A stretch of DNA of 64,000 bases, taken from assembly GCF_009389715.1 (NCBI RefSeq), contig NW_024067667.1, positions 62,001-126,000 on the forward strand, written 5' to 3'. Shown in pieces: positions 54,401 through 64,000 of this stretch; the stretch's first letter is position 1; every line of letters begins with the position of its first letter. Source of the DNA: Phoenix dactylifera (lineage: Eukaryota; Streptophyta; Magnoliopsida; Arecales; Arecaceae). A program made the translations under genes and the position numbers. Below the pieces are notes generated by a model. The model saw only the letters and a list, made by a program, of their open reading frames with translations. It made no database searches and was not told the DNA's origin.

Positions 54401-56857
54401 TATGGGAAAATCATGCCACAGAGGAAGGCATCTAAACAAGGATTTATAAACATCTAACATGCATGCAAACAAGTATGGTTATAGATATTTATTTCCCAAA
54501 GCATACTTTCAGCTTGAAGAATTTTAGGCTAGACCTACATCCCCAACGTATATGACCTGAATTGGTTGTGCTGAGACAGGAACAGACACTTCTCTCCACG
54601 ATTGATTCTGCTGCCAATAGGCCAAGTTCAATTTACAAAGATGTTTTATAAACATCTGCAAACAAGTCTCATTTCAGAAAGTTGTATTTCCCAATATATA
54701 CTTTCAGCTTGAAGAATTTTAGGCTAGACATGCTTCCCCAATGTGTATCACTTCAATTGGTTACACTGGGACAGGAAAGGACACTTGCTCTCCATGATTG
54801 ATTCTGCTGCCAATAGGCCAAGTTCAATCTAGAAACATGATTTGTGAACATCTTAACACATACAAACAAGTATGGTTTTAGAAAGTCATATTTCCTGATG
54901 TATACTTCCAGCTTGAAGAATTTTAAGCAAGACATACATCCCCAATGTACATGACTATTGGTTACACTGAGACAGGAATGACACTTGCTCTCCATGATTG
55001 ATTCTGCTACCAGTAGGCCGAGTTCAGTCTGCTAGCTCTGCCTTTTGAAAACGAGGATGACAAAAAAGATAGATGGGTGGAAAACTCCACTAACAAAAAG
55101 TAGCCAGCATGGCCTTTGCTAATAAAAGAGAATACTTATACATGTGTGCCTACATATATGTATCACATGTGTATTACTTATACATGGCACATATATTTAT
55201 TGCTTAATCTTTTTGCCCTGAAACTATCAAACATTATTTTATAATTGCCAAAAGAATCTTGTATCATATGCTGTTGCATGCCAAACATAATCTGCTAGTT
55301 CATATACATAATTTCTTGGCACTATTTGCTAATTTATAAAATCCTATATACTGTACGCCGATAAGCATGCACAGTGTTTGAGTAATATGGTGCAAACATA
55401 GGAACAAACCAATAAAATTAATTAAAGTTAAGAAAAAGCTTATTCAAGTGTAAATTGTTTATAGAATCAACTGTTTTACAGCCTATGAATACTAATATCT
55501 TTTAGAATTCTATTATATAGATTGTGCTTCTAAAGATACAAAACAACATGATTTAGGCGACGATAAACTACATACAAGAAAAATGCATAATCACAAATAT
55601 TATGCAGTTTAGCACTTTGTATATTATAACAGAGGAAAATCCTTCAAAATGTTAAAAAAAGTTTGCTTAAATAATTATAGATAAAGGTGCACAAATAAAA
55701 GGTTAACAAAAATTAAGGGCCTGGTTGGCATCACTTTTATTTCTTATTTTTATTTTTATAAATAACATTACAAGAATTGAGGCAAAAAATACATGTTTGA
55801 TACTATTGTTTTTATTTTTTACTTTTAGAAGTCATTTTCATTATTTCTAGAAAACATGTAAGTAAGAAATTCTCACTTTCCTTATTTTCAAAAACAACAA
55901 ACTCACGTCTTTTACCACCACCAACGATACCACACCATCACTGCTAATGCTACCACCACCTACAGATGTTGTCTCCATTACCACCATCACCACTACTATC
56001 GTCTCCACCACCGTCGTCGCCTCTACTACCACTATAATTTGCACCATTGTTGTCACGGCCACCGCTGCCATCATTTGCACCACCATTGTCCTCGCCTCCA
56101 CCACTATCACCACAACCACTACCACTATCTCTGTCTCGACCACAACATCACTGCTATCACAATATTTGCCACACCACCATCCACCAAGTTATCAATTCCG
56201 CCGCCACCACTGCCGATATCACCACATCACCAGCACCCTCATCTTTGCCCCCACTATTAGCATTATAGAATCAACTATCTCTGCCACCACTACTACTACC
56301 TCGCCCACCATCATCATGTTTATATTTTTAAAAATAATTATCTATACCAAACATGTTTCTATTTTTAAAAACTTAGAAATGAAATGGAAACCATTTCTAT
56401 TTTAACTTTCAAAAATAAGAAAAATGAAAGTGATGCCAAACAACACCTCAATTATCAAAAAGACCAACAATAATTCAATTCATTCATATGCCTAAGAAAC
56501 ACAATTTCAAACATACAAAGAGTAGAATTAAAAGAAGATTCTTTAAATTATAATATATGCAATACCACTGCAAATTTATTTTAATCATTTCATATAAAGA
56601 TTAAAAACATAAGATAATATTTATGCTTTTAAATATGAATTTTGCAATCATATGTCAATATCACCCTCGTCTTATTCCCAATGTTCAGACCAACTCAACA
56701 AGACTAAACCCCTATGGTAGTCCAGCCAAAGTTCCCTTTTAAATTGTGGGTAGATAGCGGGTTGAGTGACCAACAACCTCCCCTTTTTTAATTTTTGTCT
56801 TCCCACCAAACCCATGTATCTTATCACCCCCCAACCACCAACTTTCTTGTATGGGTG

Positions 56858-56895
<38 letters not shown>

Positions 56896-59800
56896 GGTGT
56901 GTGTGTGTGTGTGTGTCAATCTAGCCCCAAAACAATATTACAGCAGAGAAATAAGGGAAGGAGGGAAAAGCCACATTCAGCCACAAAACCATCCCCCATG
57001 AGATCCAGATTGTGTGACCTCCATCCCTAACAGATCCAGCCACAATGCATCCTTTAGATTCGGCCGTATCAGCTCCTTAACCACATCCAACTACGCCATC
57101 TCCCTCCCTAACATATCCAACAACCTTGCTTCCCAACCAGATTTGGCTGCACTGCCCTCACCTATGACCACCAAGTTAAGAGGAAGAGGACCTCCCCTCT
57201 AAGACTTTGTCACACCTCCACTCCTCAACCATCCCATTGCCTCTCTTTGAATTCACCTCTAACAACCCCACCTAATGCTGGGGACAGGCTTCACCTATTT
57301 CCTTCTTCCCAAAAGGAAGACAAGGTAGAGTACATTTTTTCCTCTTCATTCTTTCTTCAATTCAATAGGTAACCTAGACATTTCCAAATGGTTAAACCAT
57401 TGGGTTCATCAGGTTGAACAGGTTTTTTCTATTTTCAAGTTTTGATCCGGTCCGATCTGCAAAGGTTGACAGGTGAGGTCAACAAGTCGAACCAAGCAGG
57501 TTCACCTAGTTTCTAAACAACTTATGCCCTTTAATAAATGAACAATAAATAAAGTCTATTTTTGTCTCTTGCTTCCATTCTTTTCCACTACCTTCATCTT
57601 ATCCATTAGCAGTCAAGGAGTGTGTAGCTATGCTTAACCCTCTGACTATATCCACCTCGCCCAACAACCACTTGATCCCCTCTAGATATCGTTGCTGTCA
57701 TCCATCCGACTATGACCCCTACCTCCATACATCAATCATCAGTAGCCAAAATCTTCTACCTGGAAGCACCAACTTCTAAATCTTTCAAAATCTTGAACCC
57801 ACACCTACTCTCTGAGCACTTCCTCACTAAAAATAAGGTACCTGCTTTCCTGCACCCGCCCCAATTCTGGCAACTAAGCATCAATCCAGCTACCACAATA
57901 TTGCCAAATCACCCGTCACACTCCGCTCTGGTTAGCATTGATCTAGCTTGTTTGACAACAAATTACCTTGCCCACAAGGTAATCCTTTTGATTTCCTTGG
58001 CTATAGCAAGTACTCATTTCTAGAAATTGATTACACAGTGTTATTCAAACAAAAACTATATTTATTCCTCAACATATATAATATTTCTAACTCTCTTTTT
58101 TCTATAGTTATCCCACCAAACAAGACTTGAGCCATGGGAGGTATAAAATGGTGTTGAAGTCATAAAGAGCCAAACACACCTCGTTTTCCTTGAAATTCTT
58201 GTGAGACCATTCTATTGAGACTATGGTTCACATGCATACTAGAGGGTTCAATTTAATCACATGCATAAGCGGAACGGACTCCAAAAAAAAAACTTCCAAG
58301 CACAAAAGCAATCTGCAACTTCCTTTGACCATGCATGATCAAAAAACCTTACCCCATCTACAATGATGTAGGATTTTTGATCATGAATACACAAGGTTTT
58401 GGAACTTGGTTTCAATTTCAGCAATTTCACTCAGAATTTTAGAGTTCGGCCAAAAAACAAGGAAAAAAACAAAAAAAATGAAAAATTGAAAAAAAAATCA
58501 AAAAATTTGTTTATTTCATATCATTTCATTGTGTTTGGAGTTACTAAGATTCATAGTTCGGGTAATTTCAAGTTGAAATAGAACTATTTTAAAGCTTAAT
58601 GCATTAAATTTATCATTTTCATTGATTGATGATCATCCTACACTTTCTCTAAATTTCATAATTTCTGTACCTTACTCTTCTATTTATAATTTCCCATATT
58701 TGCTCTAATTTTTATAATGAACTATATTTTCCTCTAAGCATCCATTTTATTTTATTTTCATAACATTAGAAGCAAGAAAAAACTCATTGAGCAAATTTCA
58801 TTATAATCCATTTTAACAATCTCTTTAACCAAGAATAGATCCACTTAAATCCTCAAACTATAAAAAAGTGGCTTTATTTCCCAATTTTTTGATTCCAAAA
58901 AGAAAAACCCTCATTAGATTTCTATCTTAGAAAATATAAAATATGCTAGACTTCTACCGAAGAATTGACTCTAAAATTTGTAAAAAGGATATGTGGGTAC
59001 ATATGGACTAACATTTTTCAAGAGAGGAGAAAGATAGATACTTCAGAAACTAGAGAGGAAAGTGAGATACATTAGATTTTAGTTAGTCTTGAACTAATTA
59101 TTTTAGATATTTTAAAATTTATACTTAGTTAATTACTCAAAAATTTAGATTTAAATAAATTATCCCAAATCTAAGATCCTTAGCAGCCACTGTAGCTACA
59201 CATGCATTATAACTAATAATCTTTAAAGCAGCTTTACCTCATATTTTTCAATTCCAAAAATAACTTCAATTAGATTCCGCTTTCAAAGGTTTAAAATATG
59301 CTAGATTTTGCCAAAACCTGTTATCTCAGCGGATTAATTAGAACCCTTCTCATTAGGAGAAATCCCGGGTATCGATGGTAAATAACCATGACATTTCTCA
59401 AAAATAAATGATAGACTCATCTACATATGCATTATAATAGCTCTGGTCATAGCAAAAGAACCATAGATTGAGAACAAATTGTACCAATAAATATTAAACA
59501 ATTTAATAAGCAAAACATAATAGTTCCTACTCCAAAATATTATTTTTTCACACTATATTTAATATATATATATATATATGAAATCTTTATTAGTAACCAA
59601 GTGCATTTGCACATGCATTACAAGTAATCAAAATAAAAACCTCTTCTATTCCACTATTTAATTTTTAACATATAATTTTATTCTCGAAGAACGAACAGTC
59701 ATTTAGAAAAAGAACCATAGGAACAGTCATTTTAGTAAAGGCACGCATCAAGATTGCATCTCGCACATTATAATAACAAAAGCATAGCCAAAAATAATAT

Positions 59801-62800
59801 AAATTAGATCATTAGAGCCTTCGATGAATGTGATATTGTATAAAACTAAAATTTTAGAAAATATTTGACATATGTACCTGCTAAAAAAAGATCAAAAAAT
59901 ATCAGTTTCGATCAATTTCTTGTAGAACTTAAGGAAACCGAAAATTTCAGTCAGGTTCAGACTGGTCTTGCCTGGCCAAACTGACCTGTTCGGCCAAAAC
60001 TTCAAACCTTGCATGTGTACCATCAAGTTTTAAGAACCCTATTCCATGAGCTTTAATCTAACACTTGGAGACCTAATACTCAGAAGAAGAAGACCAACTC
60101 CAACTGATCATATGATTTAAGATTGAGCAAAAAGGGAGAAACCCATGGGAATACTTACCTAAGCAATTACATGATTTAAACAAATTCAACAAGAAACAAC
60201 CATCGAAGGACGTTTATCGACATAACAAAGTCTAGATGAACAGAAGATCAGAAATCTGTCTCCGAGGTGTGCTTCATCTGTAAAGCACAAATTATAAGAA
60301 CAAGGGCCAACTAAAAATCCAAAGGCATGCTAGATTTGTTATAATTCGCAAATATGAAACAATCAATCCAATGTAGTTCAAAGGTTAATAGAAGATTGTA
60401 TATCAACAAACATAACAAAGACGTATGGTAGTCAGTCTACAATTCCATGCAAAGAAACCCATGACACATCCTCAAAATGCCACAACACTGCTTCTGAAGT
60501 GGTACAAATTTCATACATTCTACAGTTTCCCTTCCACATGACACTCAAAGAAGGTTTGAGTGTTTCCTTGGTCTTTCTCTAAATTTTTCGGTTAATAATC
60601 TCACTTTCATTAAGATGAAGTTCTAAAATGAAAGGGCAGAAAATTACTGCAAATAGAAAGAAATGTTAATAAGCACAAGCAAAAGAAGCAAAGTGCAAAG
60701 AGACCTACCCACAAGCCCACTGATAGACATTTTCCACCGCATTTCGTTTGAGCAAGACACTTGCATGCCATTCAACCCATTCACTATTTTCCTGTAAGCA
60801 GATCCCTGGCTACGTAGATTAAATCTTTCCAACAACATATAAACAGCTAAGAAAAATGAGCATTGGATTTTACATTACAAGAACAAACTTCAGAATTATA
60901 ATGCAACTTAAGGACTTTTAATCGCAGAAACCATACGAAAACACAACAAATAACTGACGGTCACAATGCTTGACAGTTCATCCAACTTACAACATGTCTA
61001 CAAATATAATATCCATATAATGGAGTTGCTAGAAAGAGTAACGTCGGTATAAAGAGTCTCAATAGAGTATCATCGTAATCCTTCATTGAAAAATAACAGG
61101 TGCTTTGAAAATCCTGAAAATAACTCAAAAGTGTTTCTCAGGGAATACTTCTGTGCATCGCCATTTTAAACAAGTAACAACTATCCAAGAGATGGTTAAA
61201 ATGTGAACTATAAAGCACAACAAAGATAGAAATGCCCATGTGGCGAAAAAAACAAAACTACTGCATAACAATCAGAGCTTCCAATTAGAATGTCAGTCAT
61301 GAATTTTACCAATATTACTTGCAAAACTAACAATAATCAATTATCATGCAAGATAAAGCACGTTAGTATTTGTTAAAGATGAATAAGTGAGAATGATCAA
61401 CCTGCAAATACGTCTGGATTAAGCTGTTGTTATTCGCATACTGACAAAGCTTGTTAGCTATGCGTGTCATGTGACCAACATTTCCTATCCTGGGAGGTGA
61501 TTTTCCCTGCGCAGACACTGTTGGCTGCAAAGATACATTTCAACATACATGATTTACCAAATATCTTCAGCATATATATGTTTTATATTTGTGAAGACAC
61601 AAAAAGAGAAAGGGAAAGGGGGAGGAGGTGAGGGGTTTGATGAAACATGACACAAATAGCTAAGCATTCTAGTGATATGTAGTTACCTTGCTTGAATCAG
61701 CGGACAGTGTAGACTGTTTTTCTGCTGATAGAATTTTACCAACAATGTCACAGTCATGAAGAACATGTTCAATTAGCGGAGTATTCTTGCTCTCTAAGCA
61801 TGATACTACAATGTTCTCCACATGGTGATGCAAAAAATTATTGTAAGGGTACCTATAATTATCATGAATTTTCAACATTAAGCTTCATGAATTTCAACAA
61901 GAAAATTTATATTCTCAAAAACATAGAACTTACTCCAAAAACAAATCTATAACACATTTTATGGCTCCTAGCCGGATCAGTTCCTTTTCAGCAGAGTCAC
62001 TACCAATTGTCAATAAAACCGAAATGAACTCCACAATCTGGAAAAGAAAACGACCATTTTAAGCTTTAATATCACAGAAAATCTATGCAATACTACAATC
62101 ATTAGAAATCCTAATGTGTCGGTCAGGCTTTTGATCAGAGAAACAAATGCATCTAATAGTTTTCTGTTTTTGTTATAAGTGCTCTCCAAATATAGACTGA
62201 TAGCAATGCCAAATGTAAGACAGGTGAGCCATACTCCTGAACACAAGTATTAGGATTGCAAGCAGGTTGGGTTGTATCAGGGATTGGCACAACCCAAGCC
62301 CAATCCATATTTGAATTGAGTCAAAAAAATTGAACCCAAATCTATAATACTTCTTTTCGGGGTTGGACCTGATCAGGTTTAATATTATATTTTATCAATC
62401 CATCAGATTTTTCGGGTCAAATCGGGTCAAAAATAATCAAAACATAAATCATAACAAACATATATAAATTGATAACCTAATTATATAATAAATATATTAT
62501 GCAATAAAACAAGAGTAACCAATGTGTACACATTATCAAAGAAATTCTACATCCAATTTGATTGACAATCATGCATGATTATAAACAACAACATAAATTC
62601 CTGACAAATTATATCATGAGTAGAAGACTACTTTCCTATATTCAAGGAGGGCTTTGAAATACATAGTATACTAGTTTTCAATCAGATAATGTCAGGTACA
62701 GATACAGAACTCAAGGATTCAAATTCAATCTATACACGAAATAGGTCATGTTCTCGAATCTGAGCCTAATCCAAATAACTTCGGATCGAGTTAGACCAGA

Positions 62801-63830
62801 TTAATTACAGATTGTACCTAGATTGGAAACGGCTCAATCTAATCCACTAGAAGCCCTACAAGTAATCCACCATAGTAGTTGAATGCATTACTCCACAGAG
62901 GCTGATATCATAAAGCATCTAAGAGAATACTGCTATTGTTTTTCCTAGAACTTTCCCATTTTTAGCAATGAAAATGCATGTGCCAAGAAAGAGAATTATA
63001 AAAAACATATCATAGTTGAGTGGTTACTTTATTACACAATTAGTTATGCTTTATGCATCTAAAAATTATTTAACTAATAGGTTCATTATAGACAGTCACA
63101 ATATCGTGTATCCATGTTGGACATACATGTATATGTCTAACCTGCACATGTTAGAAACAGGGCAGGAACCGGATTGGATATTGATCGGATACTAGTATAT
63201 CAATATTTATATTTATTTTGTTTGATGAATGTAGATATTGATGTTAGTTGGATACAAAAAAATTAAATTCATATTTGTTTTAAACAGATATACAAACAAA
63301 TCGAATACTGAAAATATGGATATAACTATGGATATAAGTTTGATAATTAAACTTTATGATCATAGAATCAAAGAAATTAGTAAGTGAAAGGTCAATCAAG
63401 GTAATGGCATGTTAATATGGTCATTTATTTCCCTCAAAAGCTCATGAGTGCTATAGAAAATTAAATAGGATTACAAATAGAATCAGATATTCAAATATGG
63501 ATCCGATAGTTGTCTATCTATATCTTATCCATTTTTCTTTGCCAGATACAGATATTAGTCGAATGCTCAAATTTCTATCTATATCCAGATTGATTCACAT
63601 ACGAAAACAGATATGGATGGATATTATCCGGTCCACTTTCACCCCTAATCAAAGAGGATTACAAAGTTAAATCATATTACCTAACACCATATATTAAGGA
63701 AAATAAGAAAATGGAGAGTTATAAATCAATACCTTCAAACGATGCTTTCCAAGGGGAGGCTGTAAGGTTCCGTATGTGGTAGGCAATATGCTTTCAGAAG
63801 AAGAAACATCCAACAACTTCAATAAATCAC
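51463..63830 (-). CDS. SAPS-domain regulatory subunit of protein phosphatase 6 (PP6), partial: nine 3' exons
   Basis: Exons on the minus strand: 63830-63733, 62037-61934, 61852-61687, 61524-61402, 60791-60709, 54253-54112, 52674-52645, 52297-52227 and 52147-51463. Phases fit at every junction and give 499 residues plus stop. The 5' exons lie beyond the right edge. The exons carry SAPS-family segments: GDLLKLLDVSSS, IRLGAIKCVIDLFLEYPYNN, HHHVENIVVSCL, GHMTRIANKL, WVEWHASVLLKRNAVENVY and QWACGRPTS. An acidic motif DVYFDDESAEVVISSLRLG and the start SLFTNSNWFAFED of an acidic, Ser-rich C-terminal tail follow. SAPS proteins bind PP6-type catalytic subunits and direct them to substrates; in Arabidopsis they serve the PP6 holoenzyme acting on PIN auxin carriers. 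One intron spans 6.45 kb (54254-60708). Exon 7 has only 30 bp. Confidence 0.93.
54470..55033. repeat. Three tandem copies of a ~200-bp repeat in a SAPS-gene intron
   Basis: ATACTTTCAGCTTGAAGAAT (third copy ATACTTCCAGCTTG) begins at 54503, 54698 and 54902, spacings of 195 and 204 bp. Each copy also carries GACAGGAA, CCATGATTGATTCTGCT and AGGCCAAGTTCA. Copies are clearly diverged, so the array is not recent. Confidence 0.88.
55717..56447. mobile_element. Foldback/MITE element with ACC-rich core in a SAPS-gene intron
   Basis: Left end GGGCCTGGTTGGCATCACTT and right end, read on the minus strand, GGTGTTGTTTGGCATCACTT form long inverted arms, with CATTTCT/AGAAATG-type arms further in. Flanks TTAA and TCAA are near matches. 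The core (about 55910-56310) is a degenerate run of ACC/CAC/ACT triplets that creates Thr- and His-rich ORFs without being a gene. Confidence 0.7.
56859..56916. repeat. Compound microsatellite (CT)n-(GT)n
   Basis: CT run (56859-56891) followed by a GTGG(GT)n run, inside the large SAPS-gene intron. Confidence 0.92.
56917..60240. other. Repeat-rich interior of the 6.45-kb SAPS-gene intron
   Basis: No gene supported. Diverged repeat pairs are visible, for example GATTCCAAAAA with AAAATATGCTAGA near 58890-58950 and again at 59250-59305. C-rich segments at 56690-57300 give short open frames without domains. Confidence 0.5.
62255..62860. repeat. GGGTTGGATC-type repeat in a SAPS-gene intron
   Basis: GCAGGTTGGGTTGTATCAGG, GGGGTTGGACCTGATCAGG, TCGGGTCAAATCGGGTC and GATCGAGTTAGACCAG mark this as another member of the family at 26168. 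It lies between exons 63733-63830 and 61934-62037. Confidence 0.55.
63165..63650. repeat. GGATATGGAT-type dispersed repeat, copy 2
   Basis: ATTGGATATTGATCGGATAC, ATGGATATAACTATGGATAT, AAATAGGATTACAAATAGAA and a terminal GGTCCACTTTCACCCCTA. Matches 50225-50620 in block order. Confidence 0.6.
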
Positions 63831-64000
63831 CTGCAATATCATGACAATCACATTTAATATGCCTTAAAATTTAAAAGCAGATATAGAAAACCTACATAAC
63901 AATCAGCAATTGTCGCTAGACATATTAGCTTACAATGGCAACTCAAAGTGTATAAAAGTAGAATTAATGATATACTTAACAAAAAAAAGTTAATACATGG

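Noticed and set aside
55847..56405. Thr-rich and His-rich ORFs of 73-152 residues
   Set aside because: They come from the ACC/CAC-rich core of a foldback element; overlapping frames are all open and none has a domain.

Overview
The window is nuclear DNA of a flowering plant. The evidence is long AT-rich intergenic DNA, spliced genes with plant-type introns, plant-type L1 LINEs carrying an RNase H domain, a chromodomain Ty3/gypsy element, tRNA-iMet-primed LTR relics and an Au-like SINE. The ribosomal P0 protein reads most like a monocot protein, and the lack of strong GC3 bias in the host exons argues against a grass. A palm-like or other non-grass monocot is my inference, not something the sequence proves. 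There are no bacterial-type operons, CRISPR arrays or rRNA genes.

Layout. 1-3060: 3' part of a decayed LINE. 3342-6660: small LTR (TRIM-like) repeats, including a 289-bp tandem array. 8865-13690: a young, internally deleted chromovirus-type gypsy element (8970-13470, minus strand) nested in an older LTR. 16103-16564: an intact small single-pass membrane protein gene of unknown function. 18348-24982: a nearly full-length LINE, with ORF1 intact and ORF2 broken by one nonsense codon and one frameshift. 25-31 kb: microsatellites and a dispersed AT-rich repeat. 30969-33541: the five-exon gene for ribosomal stalk protein P0. 35599-40135: an old LINE interrupted by a younger LINE and by a MITE. 40979-47421: a two-exon gene for the splicing factor DRT111/SPF45 with a 5.26-kb intron. 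51463 to beyond the right edge: a gene for a SAPS-domain regulatory subunit of protein phosphatase 6, with nine exons visible and its 5' end outside the window.

The three spliced host genes all lie on the minus strand and form no functional cluster: P0 acts in translation, DRT111 in splicing, and the SAPS protein in phosphatase regulation. Roughly two thirds or more of the window is transposon-derived or anonymous repeat. Its value lies mainly in the readable transposition history: nested insertions with target-site duplications, and empty sites recoverable by comparing copies. I did not find a convincing new biological system. The most unusual items are the 289-bp array with tRNA primer-binding sites, and the young gypsy element that kept an open frame across a large internal deletion.
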